A DNA stretch of 64,000 nt from Cenococcum geophilum 1.58. Its lineage: Eukaryota > Ascomycota > Dothideomycetes > Gloniales > Gloniaceae. Of the stretch, positions 10,700 to 22,789 are shown piece after piece (the stretch's first letter is position 1; each line of letters starts with the position of its first letter). The notes below the pieces were generated by a model. That model was not told the origin of the DNA, ran no database searches, and saw nothing but the letters and a program-made list of their open reading frames with translations. The translations under genes were made by a program, and so were the position numbers. The DNA is taken from assembly GCA_001692895.1 (NCBI GenBank), contig KV748205.1:2012798-2076797 (forward strand), in the 5' to 3' direction.

Positions 10700-13600
10700 T
10701 ACCTTAACTACACCATCGTCTATAACCGCTACACCCTCCTCCGCTAGTCCTATAATGCTGTCTAAGGCTAATATACGCGCCGCTGCCGTAAAAGAGCGTA
10801 AAATTACTAAAGAGTAAAGGGAACAAGCCTAAGATAAAAGGGAGATTTAGAAGTATAAGGAAGAGCGCAAAGCCTGCCTAGCGGAAGAGGCTTACTAGTA
10901 TAAATACCACCTAGCCCAAATGGCTTAATTATAGTTAGGCTTGGCCGCTTCGGCCTTATAGGCCACCATAATAGCTACTACAGCTGATGTCCTTAGTAAG
11001 CCTCTCCCTCCTGGCGTAAAGTTGCTTAAACTCCGCCTTCTTAGCGTTATAAAAAGGGATTACCTAGATATTTTTAAGGGTACCTTTAATTTAGTAAACC
11101 TCGCCCGTCTTTAAGTCTATACCGCTTAAATTAAGATCGCCAATAAGATATAGATTAAGAATGGTACTCTAGTTATAAGGAAGGTAAAGGTAAATAGGAA
11201 GCTATTTATAGATAAAGGTGTCTAGTTTAAAGGTTTTACTAACTATGTGGTTATTACTAGCACCCTCTATATATACCCGCTAGACCTTATTACTAGTATA
11301 CTTCTCTAAATAAACACGATTTATACCTTATTAACCTAGTATATCTAGGTAGGTTATATACTTAATTTAGCACTTAACTATTATACCTTTATAATAACCA
11401 ATAGCTAACTAAAGCCCGCTAATTAGCAAATACTAGTCTAGTATACAGCGCCATACCTTATAATATCTAGTGCTATTAGCTTTGCCGCCTTAAAGAGACT
11501 TAGGTTAGATACCTTCTATACCTCTAATACCTACTATAGGCTTAATAGTAGAGGCTGCGATAATATAGCTTATAAATACCCGTATAAGTGCTTAAAGTAT
11601 AGTAAAGATTATACTATATTATCTAAAGCTTGCGCCTAGGAATAGTAAGGCGAACCTTATAAAGTAGGGTCTAGCCTAATAATAATACTAACTTTAATTA
11701 TACGCCTAGGACCTAGGCCTAATACGTTACTATTATTCCCTACCTTTATAGAGGCAAAGGCTCTCCACCACTCTCTACCGCCCCTAAGGATCTTAGCGTG
11801 GTACTCCCTTCTATCTAACTACCTAGGCAATCTACCAGCTATTTTAGTAGGCATCCTAACCTATGGCTACGAGATAGGAGCTAAGTCTATCTCTACCCTA
11901 AGATCTTATAGGAACCACAACTCCTCTTAAGATAACGCCGACCTTATCTCTAAAAAGATAATATTAGACCTTAAAAAAGGATATATTAGAATCGCGACAG
12001 GGCCTATTATAGTCTTACCTCTTAGCCTAGTGCTAAAATCGGATAGAGGATACCGCCGAATTTACAATCTCTCCTTTCTACTAGCATCTTTAGTTAATAA
12101 CGCAATCCTAAAAGAATATAGAGCACTAGTATATACTACAGTTACCGCTATTTAAGCCTACGTTATTTCTACAGGTTGTGGATATTTACTACTTAAAAGA
12201 GATATTAAAGACGCGTTTTATATAGTCCCCCTATCTTATAAGGCAAGAACATTAATAGGCTTCTTCTAGAAAGGTGTTACCTACTAAGAATACTACCTAT
12301 CCTTTAGTCTTTAAACTACGCCGCTTATATTTAACCTCTTCGCGGAAGGCCTGCATTAGATACTCTATTTATAACTACCTTATAAGGTAAAATACTACCT
12401 AGATAACTTTATTTTTATCCTTACTAATCTAAACAACTTAGCGGCTATTACCTAGACTTATATCTCTATTACTAACTCCCTAGGTATCCCTTAAAACGGC
12501 TCTAAAGATATAGCAGGAACTGTTATTAAAGCTCTAGGATATACTATTAACACTATATAAATATAAACGCAATTATCACTATAGAAACAATTACGTGCTA
12601 TTAAAAAAGTCACTACCGCACTCTAATACGGCTTATTATTGTTTCTTTAAGCCTAGTAGCTTATGGGCTACCTTATATAGTACGCCCACGTAATTAAACT
12701 TAGTTAATTTTACTCTAGATCCCTTTAAATCTTTATTACTACTTAGCTAAAGACTCTAGTAAATAAGTATAAACCTAGGCGATTTAGCACTAAGTTACGA
12801 AGTAACTTATATATCTGGCTTAACCTACTTACTATAAGTAATAGGGTATTATTCTTTAACGACGTTAAGTATACCTGCATTTATCTCTTTACTAACGCCT
12901 CTACCTAGTTTAGGTTTAGCGGCTTTTACTTTTTTAAGGAACTTAAATATAAGGATAACTAGCAGTGGTACACAGCCAACCTCCCTTAATCTTAGGCGTT
13001 TAGTATATTGCCTAAGCCCAGTTAATAAGTAGACTATATTAATCCGAAAGAGATACATACTATTACTTACGTATTTAATCTATAGTCTACCAACTAGTAG
13101 TATAGCGCGCTATCTATTTATATTAATAGCATAGTAGTTTACCAGGGCATTAAGAAAACCGTTATCCATAGCGTAGTAAACAAATTACTCCGTAAGATTA
13201 TACTGGCTACTATAGCTTATAATATTATAATATCCGCGAAGTAGATCCTAGGTAATTTAAATAGCTTAGTTAATACACTATCTTAATTCCAGGCTGCGGC
13301 TATCTATTAGTTCTGCCTATACTAGGCCCTTAATTTATTACTACTAAAGCTAATAAGTTTTTAATAGGTGCCGTAAACCCAACGGACTACTTATAACCGC
13401 CTATAAACTTTAAAGATAATATTAACGCGCCATTTAACCTCTACGCGCTCCTTCTCTAAAACGGCCTTATACTAGCAACCCGTAGGAACTATTCCTTAGT
13501 AGTTAACAGCTAGGAGTTATACTGCGCACTTAAAGAAGTCTCCCCCTACCCGGCTAAGCCGCGTAAACTAGGCAAATAGATTGCCCACCGCGCGTTTAGT

Positions 13601-14430
13601 ACCTCCCAGCTATAGATAGGTAGGCTTAAGGCTAAAACCTTATAAGCCTATATCTCCGCAATTCGCTTGCGCTATATAGATTATAGCATCTTAATTATAG
13701 CATTTAAGGATCCTATAGTACACCGATTACTTACTAGAGCAGCCACTATCTCTCCCTTAGTAAAAAAGGACAAGTAACCCATTACTAAAGACATTCTAGC
13801 CTAGGTAGTAACACACGGCCTATTACTACCAGATATTAATACTAATGCCGCATTTACCCTTGCATTTACTAGATTTTTACAGATAGGCAAGATTACGTAT
13901 ACTATAGCGGAGCTTAAAAACCAAACGACCTTTCTAGCAAAAAAGGCCACTTAACACGATATCACCTTTACGCCTAGTAGAATAATATTCCGCCTTAAAT
14001 AAAGCAAAGCCGATAAGTAACACTAAGGCGTTAACGTTGCTATTACGGCGGTAGGCGGCCTATTATGCCCAGTCGCTGCTATAATAAAGCTGTTTAATAG
14101 GGACCCTTAACCCCTTAACTCTCCCTTATTTAGTCTTAATAGTAAACCCTTTATCTCTTTAGGGGTTTATAAGATCCTTTCCTCCTATCTAGTAGCTGCT
14201 GGGATTAACCTAAGTAGTTACTTAAACTACTCCTTCTACTAGGGTGCTGCCTAGTTCGCTAAAGATTTAGGGTATTTATATTAGCAAATTTAGCAGCTAA
14301 GTCGGTAGTTATTAGAAGCCTTTCGCCTATATATTAAAACTAAGACTACTAACCTCTATTGCCTTAACTTTTACTTCTAGCGTAGTATACCGCTCTTAGC
14401 GTAAGGATTACTAGGTAGTAGGTTAAGATA
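10700..14430 (+). pseudogene. Ngaro-like polyprotein: gag-like, RT/RNase H, tyrosine recombinase
   Basis: A single frame reads from about 10700 to 14430 broken only by TAA/TAG. The first part (to about 11700) is a coiled, Lys/Glu-rich gag-like region with a Cys-poor remnant of a zinc motif near 11570. The RT lies at about 11850-12500; its active site YLDD now reads YLDN near 12398-12409, as expected from a G-to-A change in GAC. RNase H follows at about 12850-13300. The tyrosine recombinase runs from about 13440, and the conserved H-x-x-R block near 14230-14260 has its His and one Arg codon mutated, the latter to TAG. Frame conservation without indels shows point-mutation decay, as RIP gives. 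Not functional. Confidence 0.75.
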
Positions 14431-14436
14431 TTAAAA

Positions 14437-14512
14437 GGGCCGCTAAGGCGCTAGTGGTAAGTAAGCTAATAGCAATTTTCTATACCGGGTATGGAAAATC
14501 CTAATTAGTTGG
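14437..14512. repeat. Shared hairpin block, copy 1 (Ngaro 3' region)
   Basis: A block of about 76 bp beginning GGGCCGCTAAGGCGCTAG and containing an imperfect palindrome around CCGGG, ending CTAATTAG. Near-identical blocks occur at 16227-16303 (Copia-1) and 31813-31891 (Copia-2), all in the same orientation on the window's plus strand. Confidence 0.85.
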
Positions 14513-14527
14513 CTTATAACTTAGGGT

Positions 14528-14668
14528 TGGCAGAATATAGCAGAATATAATAATATAGCAGAACTTGGCAGAATGCGATAATATAGTAGAATTTGGCAGA
14601 ATATAATAAGGTGGCAGAATTTAGTAGAATATAATAACATGGCAGAATATAGCAGAATGCGGTAATGT
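14528..14668. repeat. GGCAGAATATA tandem array
   Basis: An irregular array of short units based on GGCAGAATATA and CAGAATATAATAATATAG in the 3' untranslated part of the Ngaro-like element. Confidence 0.85.
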
Positions 14669-14679
14669 CTTATTAGGCG

Positions 14680-14847
14680 CAGGAGCTTCGCTTAGGGACA
14701 TCTAGCCGCTTTAGGGCAAATCCCTAGCAGATTTAAGTGCTAGGAACTAGTAAAACTGTTAAGAACTAGCCCTAGAGCGACCTTATAGCCCTACGCCTCC
14801 CAATTATATAAAAATTAAATATCCCCTCACGTGACTGCAATAGATAG
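14680..14847 (+). repeat. Split direct repeat B1
   Basis: About 168 bp ending CACGTGACTGCAATAGATAG, matching B2 at 15098-15270. It abuts A2 directly, the internal junction expected for split direct repeats. Confidence 0.85.
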
Positions 14848-15000
14848 ATACTAGCGTCTATATATTGCTTAGCAGCATTTACCTTAGCAACGCATAATAC
14901 TAAGACCTCCTATAATATTCGCGAATATTAAACGCAGTTACTATATGGCTAATTCGCTTTCCCTACCCGCTATCCCTTATACTTAGTATACATTATATAT
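14848..15000 (+). repeat. Split direct repeat A2
   Basis: Second copy of A1, about 153 bp, immediately downstream of B1 and including the ATATTCGCGAATAT palindrome. Between A2 and B2 a degenerate partial copy of the B sequence is seen at about 15008-15090. Confidence 0.8.
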
Positions 15001-15097
15001 AGATAGCGCTTTAAGGCAATTCTTTAGTAGGTGCTAGGAACTAGCAAAACCACTAAAAGCCAGCCTTAATGCGACCACTATAGTTAGATAGTCTTGC

Positions 15098-15270
15098 AGC
15101 TATAGGCTTGCGGTTGGGGATATCTGGCCGCTTTAGGGCAAATCCTTAGCAGATTTGAGTGCTAGGAACTAGCAAAACTGCTAAGAACTAGCCCTAGAGC
15201 GACCTTATAGCCCTGCGCCTCCCAATTATACAAAAATTAAATATCCCCTCACGTGACTGCAATAGATAGA
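15098..15270 (+). repeat. Split direct repeat B2 (right end of element)
   Basis: Second copy of B1. Similarity stops after the GCAATAGATAGA at 15259-15270, which I take as the right end of the element. Confidence 0.8.
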
Positions 15271-15843
15271 AGACTAAATATATTAGCAAGTGCTAACTTT
15301 TTACTATATTTAGAATTAACTTTTTAACTAAATAAAGTCTCTAGTATAGTATATAGTTAAGAAATATATAAACTAGTAAGCGCAACCTATTTAAATGTCT
15401 TTTTAATATCGTAAGTAGAGTTTTTATATAGTTTTATATTAATGGTATAGTAGTAGTTAATATGCTCTAGGGCAAGATTAATTACTTTAAAGGTATTTAG
15501 TTAACCCGCTAGATTTACTAAACTTAATATAAGAATTAATTATTAAAGCTTAGCAGTCGCAATTTAATTTATAACCAGCTATTAGTAAAGGCGCTATCTT
15601 AAAGAGCGTTACTATAAACAGCTAAAATAGTTTCTTCTTATGGCTAAATTATTCTATTAGCGAACTAACTATATAGATATAATATATGATATTTACAGCA
15701 AACTATCTAACTGCTTTAAATCGTTAGATTATAGCAAGGTCTACCTTAACGCGTATTAGGGTTATAGGACGCCGTTCTATTATAAAGAGGAGGTTATAAT
15801 TAAGTCCTTTAACGCCTAAATTACTACCTACTTCCTTAGTCTT

Positions 15844-16051
15844 TGTTGGTCACACAGGGTGACTTACCAATAACGACTACTCGAGTAGGGTTATAGTGAT
15901 GTTGGTTAATAAAGCTTATTAATAGAAATGAGGGAGGGCGAGGAGCTTAAGGCTCCTCGCCACGCTAGTGCCGCGGCGACACGTGATAGCAACTTGCCAT
16001 TACGTGACGGCAGTTTGCCGTACGTGACGGCAACTTGCCTTATTCCCGACA
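15844..16051 (-). repeat. Copia-1 3' LTR (208 bp)
   Basis: Starts TGTTGGTCAC and ends TTCCCGACA. It holds a perfect hairpin with 10-bp arms GGCGAGGAGC and three tandem units of the type CACGTGACGGCAACTTGCC. Just outside, TGGCAAC and GTTGCCA form a short inverted repeat at 16053-16079. Confidence 0.95.
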
Positions 16052-16226
16052 CTGGCAACTCTTCTTTTATAGTTGCCATCTAGATACAAATACTACTTAA
16101 CTATTATAATAAATATAGATCCTTCTTACTTACTATTGCTATTATAATATAAGTCTTACTGTCCCAAAATTTCCTTTTTAGTATATAGTGCTTTCTTACT
16201 AAGGGGTCGTGGGTAGATGTCGCGTT

Positions 16227-16303
16227 AGGGCCGCTAAGGCGCTAGGTATAAGCAAGCCAATAGCAATTTTCCATCCCGGGGATGGAAAATCCTAATTAGC
16301 TGG
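16227..16303. repeat. Shared hairpin block, copy 2 (Copia-1 3' region)
   Basis: Best-preserved copy: arms TTTTCCATCCC and GGGATGGAAAA around a single G form an 11-bp perfect stem, followed by ATCCTAATTAG. The gene sense here is minus, opposite to copy 1. Confidence 0.9.
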
Positions 16304-16449
16304 TTAGAGTTAGGGTCTATAGACTATTATGCTCCTACTTCCTTTTAACCTAACCTTTAACTTATATATATAGAGTATTAGTATTAATAAACGTTTCTAG
16401 AGCCTTGTTTGGGTTTGGCTTTGTTATTATATCTACTAGGTTATCTTAA

Positions 16450-19250
16450 CCGTTAATTTATTAAATCTTAAAGAGTTCTTGCTGTTCGTAGGATTGTTAA
16501 AGTACTATAATGTTAATTATAAGGCGCTTCTCCTTTATAGTACTAAGCTTAACTAAATACTTATAAAGGGAGTATAAGTCGGTATATACGATTGTAGGGA
16601 TAATAGAAAGTTTAAGTTAATCTATAATTATTTTTAGGGTAGTTCTAATTGTGATTGCTATATTAACTCCGCTAACTATTCTATATATCTCTAACGCTAG
16701 GACGCTTTAAGTAACGCGCTTACTCTTAGTTAAGCTCTAATAGATAAGATTGCCGTAGATCTTAAAGTTATTCTCTCTAGTAGATTTATTTGCGATAATA
16801 ATCTTATATCCTAGCTAGGAGCTAAAATCTTTATTATTTATAAACGATCCATTAATAAATATAAAGAGCTTAGCGGTAGGAAGATTAATAGGCACGTAGA
16901 GTAGTCCCCAATTAAGATGGTTTATTTACTAGAAAAAACGCTTATTTAGGGCAAGAATATTATCCTTAGTTAGTTTCTAGTGTTAAGCGGCAATAGAGAG
17001 ATTAAATAAAGCCTTAGGTTAACAGATAGAAGCAATATAAGCTCTATAAGCGCGTTGCTCTATATATCCTTACTTTAGAGAATTAACGTTAATAACGTTA
17101 ATCTTCTTACCTTAACCCTTTTAGCGTAAAGCAATAGAATCCTTATTTAGGGAGAGGATATATCTATTAAAGAGTAATAGTATTGTTAAATTAAGCTTTT
17201 CCTTTAGCTTTACTATAAGATTTGCTTTTACTAGCTTATCTTCTTTAAGAGCTAAGAATTAGTTATCTCCTAAGATAATTATATTATTAGTTTATATACC
17301 AACAATTCTAAATAGGGTTCCCGTAGTTATAATAAGGAAGTATAAATTAAATATAGAAGTAGTTATTAAAAGCTTCTCTTTATAGTGCTTGCTGTAGGTA
17401 GCCTACTAGTGAGTTTTTGCCTCTGTAATTCTATATAATAGCCTAAGCATAACCATAATTATATCTTTAGGGTATTGGTAGCGAATTTGCTCTAGAAGGT
17501 ATACCAATATTAAGCGCTAAAGGTGCGTCTCTAATTGGGTGTAGGCCTAAGTAATATCTCGTAAATAGACTGCTATTCCATTCTTTATTAAGGAGGGGGC
17601 TAGCGCGATAATAACTCGCTAACTAGCTCGTTAAATTATAGGAGATTGCGTAAAAATTATCTCCTTACCGTTATTGTTGTAACCCTAGATAATAAGCCTT
17701 AATTTCTTAAATGGGGCGTTAGTAGCTTTGCCTTTAATCTTATTAACTATTCTTAACTTAAAGATGCGAACTTTATTAAACTTAGTAGGGTTATACTTCT
17801 TAAATTTAAAGACTCCTCTTATAATAAGACCATCGATCTCTTACTTATTAGATGCTTAGAAAGAAGTTCCTAAAGTTATAATGCGACCTTCCTTTTAGAG
17901 CTATTTTACGAGTTTGAAGTTAGCCTTCTCCTTAACTGTTATAAAGGCCATTAATAGCTTAACTCCATTCTTAATGGCGGCAATAAATTGCTCTTTAAAA
18001 TTAATAAGATATTAGCAATTTTGTGATCCCTTTAGGCGACCTCTACCGTGTTATGGTTGCGGTATATCTACTATAATTATATTAGGATTATGGTCGCCTT
18101 CTAGAGCACGTTAATTATAGCTTTTCTTTAAGGCATCTTCTATAGTATCCTATAAAGGCTTAGAACTATTATCTTTATAGTAAGGCTTAATAATAGTTAA
18201 ATGGAATTAAGTGGGTCTGTAAGGCATCTAAATAGTATAAGTTTAACTATTAATTATAATGAGTTAATATAGGCTTAACTATCCTCCCTTTTTACGCTAT
18301 ACGTGTACCTTAAACTAAAGTGGCAGATTAAGCATAGTTGAGGTATTTAGGCTATTTCTTATTCCTAGTATATTGTTAACCTAGCGTATGGCGTAGAGAC
18401 GTTATACCTCCTTTATTACCTTGTAAATTGCCTTAGCTTATTATATAACGGAGGAAGATAGTGGAGAATTGTTAGTTATTTAAGGGTAGGCGCTAAAGAC
18501 TAGTAATAAAGGTATGAGTTTATCTGGGCCAGCGGAATTGTTAATAGCTTTAACAGTTATTTATAAGGTAAGTTCTTTACTAGCGTCCTCTAGTTCTAAA
18601 GAGATAATCTTATATACACGGCGTAATGGCATATAGTATCGTTCTACTTTTTTAATACTATTATATGCCTTAATAGGGACTTCCTTAACCTTAATTGCTA
18701 TTGCCTTTATCTATTATCGGAACTCTATAGATAAGAAGTTCTTTCCTATATTATAGACGATTTAATTAGGGGGTCCTAGGTAGACATTAATCTAATATAA
18801 TTAAAGGGTATCCTATACGTTCCTAGCTGATATATCCTTTAAGAATTGTGCGGCTTAGAAGGAGGTTAAGAAGTTAATAATTTAGAGTACTGGCTTGCCG
18901 CTAAGATATATAACGTCAATAATAATATAGAAGTTAAAGTTATAGTTATCTTTAAGGGTAAACTTAAATCGGCCAGGGGACTTCTAGTTTATTTAGTAGT
19001 GGTAGTAGTACTTTATAAGATGCTTAATTGCCTTAACCTTGACTTTATGGCCTACTTACTAAAGAACCCTAAGCAATTAATAAACGGATAGGTGGCTAAA
19101 ACAATGGTGTAGTTAGCGTAACTCTAACTTAGTTAAATGGCTTTAAGTAATACTCCTTTCTAGTTATTAAAGGAGCAGCTAAGGGTAACCCTACTTACGT
19201 ATAATAGGCACCTAATTGTCTCCTTACACGAGCATATTCTTAAGGTTGTT
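16450..19250 (-). pseudogene. Copia-1 pol: integrase, reverse transcriptase, RNase H
   Basis: Reading on the minus strand from right to left, integrase motifs (the N-terminal His/Cys region and core) lie at about 19150-18350, the RT at about 18000-17280 and the RNase H at about 17000-16450. The RT active-site box falls at about 17284-17310 and now reads TNNII, where an Asp-Asp pair is expected; both Asp-to-Asn changes fit RIP. The RNase H begins with the usual phenylalanine-rich strand followed by a D-G-S-like motif. Many TAA/TAG interrupt the frame. Not functional. Confidence 0.75.
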
Positions 19251-21689
19251 AAGTTTAACGCCTAATTTATCTATATCCCTAATGCAGAATAAAAACAGAG
19301 TGTTCGCGGGAATAATGTAAAAAGTAATATATCCTAAGGGGGTTTGGACCCTAATTGTGCTAAAAGAGATCGCGGTATCCTTACTAAAACGTATTATATA
19401 TTGGCCTGCCGTTAATTAGTTAATCTGGATAGAAGTATTAAGTTATTAAAGGGCTTGAACTTAAGGTACTCCTACTATAGATACTTCTGCGGCTCTAGTA
19501 TCTGGTATAATACCATAAAAGATATTTACTAAGTATCTATTATTAAAGGAGAACGTAGAGCTCTTCTTTGGCTTATTAAAGATATCTAACTTTATAGTAA
19601 AATAGAGCGTAGATTGGTTATTAAGAATAGTAACGGTTTATGTGCTATCTACCTTACTATACTTAGTGAAGTATTAGTTGGGTAAGTAGTCCTTAATTTC
19701 TATATCTATAAGGAGCTATTCGGCCTTATTAACCTCACCCTTAAGATCTTCTACGCCTTCGTATTAAACTAGGAAGCTTTAGAAGTAAGCTATAGTAGCC
19801 TTATAATTTTTAACATTTTTTATACTCTAGCAAAACTTATTATATACCTTCTTTTGCTTATTAAGAGAATGCCTAGTTAATTAGTAATTTGGTTTTTTAT
19901 AAACGTAGCACTTCTTCTGGCAATTACTTTAAAATAAGCCCCTATAAGGACCTCTACCTTTACCTTATAGTTGTTAATTATACCTTTTACCGTATTATCT
20001 ACCCTAGCTACTATATATTTAATTAGTCTAGTTATAATTATATTAGTTAGGCGGGTCAATTAAAGTAAGTTGGAGTTAGGTGTTAAATTGCTATACTTCT
20101 TAAAAGCGTAGAGCGGTGCTAATAGAAGATCTTAATTAAGTATATACTCCTTTATAAGTATTTATAGGATTAAAGAGAGTAAGGTTATATTCTTTAATAC
20201 CTTAATATACGCTAATAACTTAATTATATAGGCTAAAGTCCTCTTAATATAATTCGGATAAACCACGCTAAATTGTTTAAAGTTAATTAAAGAGCTTTTA
20301 AAGATAATTAAGCCAAGGGATACCTAGGTTTGTAGTAATAATCCTTAGAAAGGTAGCCTCTCTCTATTCTAATATATACTGCTACTTATTCTTTTCTGTT
20401 TTAAAGTAATATCTTAACTTATATATTATGCGGTTAAAATTATATCCTTTTCCTACCAAACAATTATAATAGAAGGTACTAGCTTAGCCCTTAAGCATAA
20501 TAGAATAGGCGTTGTGGTATTAATTAGACTTTATTCCTACCTTTTAGTAATAGTTATAGAAGATATATAGTTTCGAATTAAGAATATTATATAATTCCCC
20601 GCTAAACTTCTTCTCCTAATCTGAGTAGAGCTTTGCAAGCTTTATAAGCAATTTTAAACTACCTCTAATTTAAGATTAAGATGGAGGAGGTGGGGGTTAT
20701 ATTGTAGGCTGTAGTGGGGATATAGGTCTAGTTGGTGGAGTCCAAAGGTTGTTAAATCGCGAAGTAATGGGATCCTATACCTGCTCTTATTAGGGTATAG
20801 TATCCGACGTTAAGGTTATAAGTTAAACTAGATACAGAGGAGTTAGAGGCGGAGGTAGATTCGTCTTTAGAGGTGTATTACTTAGGTTCTATTATAAGTT
20901 AAGCTTTCTTATAGTGCGTAGTTAGTACTTAATCTCTTATAGAGTCTATTTATACTCTTCTTTTACGTTAATAACCTGCTCCTAAATATTGTCTCTAATA
21001 CTACCCCCGTCCTTAGGGACAAATACTCTATTCTCCCAAAGGAAGTTACAAAAGTCCTATACAATATCCTTATTTATAGGGGCCTATATTTCCTTTATCT
21101 ATCTAACAAAGTCCTCCTTTATATATTCCTATAGCGCGGTATTATTATATTTACTATCTTTGTAATATGCCATATAGTATAACAAAAATCCATTTAAGTC
21201 TTGTTTATTAGCGTTTGCAAGGTTAACTATAGCTTTATTCTATATCTTTAGGTTAATATCTTCCTTATACTTTTTTGGGTAGGTTAGCGCTATAATAGGT
21301 ATAGAATTAACGGGGTGTCGTACATTAAAGGTAGGTAGAATTTTCGGTTTTATAGGATCTCGTAGGTTTTGCTATTAAGAGGTAGGCAATTTAAGATGTT
21401 GTTTAACGCGTTTTAGACGTTAACTTAGGACCTTAGGTTTAGTAATACTTCTAACCTAAAGTACTTAACCAAATTTTTGTAAACGCGGTTGTTCTATATA
21501 ATAGACGCAACTTAGTATCTCCTAGTACTTAGTAACACTTCTATTACTAGTTTTCCGCAAGTCTAAGGTAGTATAGTATTATTAGGATCCATTCCATATA
21601 AGCGTATATAGCACCCCTATATAAGACTATCTCTTCTATTCGAAAACCTAGCTGCTCTATAGTTAACTGTATATTTAACCACTAATTAG
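19251..21689 (-). pseudogene. Copia-1 gag and protease region
   Basis: The 5' part of the Copia-1 internal region. The frame is heavily interrupted and I could place only its general gag/protease nature from its position between the 5' LTR and the integrase. The sequence CTAATTAG lies immediately inside the 5' LTR, as it does in Copia-2 and Copia-3, and may belong to the primer-binding site. Confidence 0.5.
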
Positions 21690-21897
21690 TATTGGTTATA
21701 TAGGGTAACTCACCAATAACGACTACTCGAGTAGGGTTATAGTGATATTAGTTAATAAAGCTTATTAATAGGAATGAGGGAGGGCGAGGAGCTTAAGGCT
21801 CCTCGCCACGCTAGTGCCGCGGCGACACGTAATGGCAACTTGCCATCACGTGACGGCAGTTTGCCGTACGTAACGGCAACTTGCCTCATTCCCGACA
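21690..21897 (-). repeat. Copia-1 5' LTR (208 bp)
   Basis: Same length as the left copy with scattered transitions. Its TG terminus has become TA, consistent with RIP. Confidence 0.95.
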
Positions 21898-22789
21898 GTC
21901 TTCTTTTTTAAAATATTAAGGACTAGGGTAATAAGGGAGTTAATAATTAAATTACCGGACAAGATATTAAAAGAGGTAATAAAACGGCAGTAATAAGAGT
22001 AAGATTCCTTACTACCTCATAGCGTATTTAAGAGGAGTTCTTCTTGCCTAGCTAATAGTCCTATAGTAATAAACTAGTTAATAAGGTGTTCTAAAACTAT
22101 ATTTAATTTATATAAGATATAGAGGTCTACCTTATATTAAAGTTTGCTATTAAGCACGCTAATATTAGGCTTATTAAACAAGTAATTATTTACTACTATT
22201 TTCTCTTTACTAGTAGTACAAAGAGTTAATATATATAGTTGGCTTTATACCTTACTAGATTGCTTATAACTAAAGCCGCGGATTAAATTCTCTAAAGATT
22301 ATTATTTACTAGCATATTAGTTAATTGTAGAGGCTAGTAAGATAGTTAGTATAAGATAGATTAACTTAATAAATATTACAATCTTATTCTTAAGCTTCTT
22401 CTTTAAGGCCAACGGCGAACTAGTTTAAATGTAATAGAGTTATTTACTTAAGTATTACTTACCGCTAGTTACTGCCTAGAGCTGCGGTATGCTATAAAGG
22501 ATGCGTTTAGCTAGTTTAATAGCATATATTACACGCTAGTTAACGCAGCTACTAATATATATTATCTTGCGCTTAAGCTATTAACTACTATTATAAGGCG
22601 GCCTAGTAGATAAAAGAGTTACCTTAGCTGTAAGGATATTGTTAATATTAGAACCTAGAGGCTCTTTAGGGGTTTAAAGGAAGGACAGCCTATAAAGCTA
22701 CCTTTTAAATTAACCTTATTATAATTAGAACCTTTTAGAGCTAGAAAGCAAAGAATCCTAAAGTAACCAGCTTACTATAACTTACTTAT

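Larger units (their letters stand above)
10443..15270 (+). mobile_element. Ngaro/PAT-type tyrosine-recombinase retrotransposon (fossil)
   Basis: A retrotransposon that integrates by a tyrosine recombinase instead of a DDE integrase. The call rests on two independent lines. First, the ends form split direct repeats: A1 at the left end, then the internal region, then B1 and A2 joined near 14848, then B2 at the right end. Second, the internal plus-strand frame encodes, in order, a gag-like region, a reverse transcriptase/RNase H of the DIRS-Ngaro branch and a tyrosine recombinase. No methyltransferase domain was seen, which favours Ngaro/PAT over DIRS1. All frames carry RIP stops, so it is dead. 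YR retrotransposons leave no target-site duplication, and none was found. Confidence 0.82.
15844..21897 (-). mobile_element. Copia-1: complete Ty1/Copia element, minus strand
   Basis: A 6054-bp LTR retrotransposon with two 208-bp LTRs and a perfect 5-bp target duplication GTCTT (15839-15843 and 21898-21902). The pol order on the minus strand is integrase, RT, RNase H, which makes it Copia and not Gypsy. The right LTR is therefore the 5' LTR. The coding region is full of RIP stops. It sits inside a fossil ORF that resumes in frame on the far side. The shared hairpin block lies near the 3' LTR at 16227-16303. Confidence 0.92.
15500..22640 (+). pseudogene. Fossil ORF interrupted by Copia-1; possible DUF6589-like protein
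   Basis: If Copia-1 and one copy of its GTCTT target duplication are removed, one plus-strand frame reads through the junction from about 15560 to 22630 (about 1.3 kb of host sequence), with every stop being TAA or TAG. The frame is rich in Leu, Arg and Tyr and mostly helical in character, and its spacing of conserved aromatic and basic residues recalls the DUF6589 family of fungal repeat-associated proteins. That resemblance is from memory and weak. No terminal repeats of a surrounding element were found. The boundary with the Gypsy-B fragment on the right is unclear (about 22640-22800). Confidence 0.4.
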
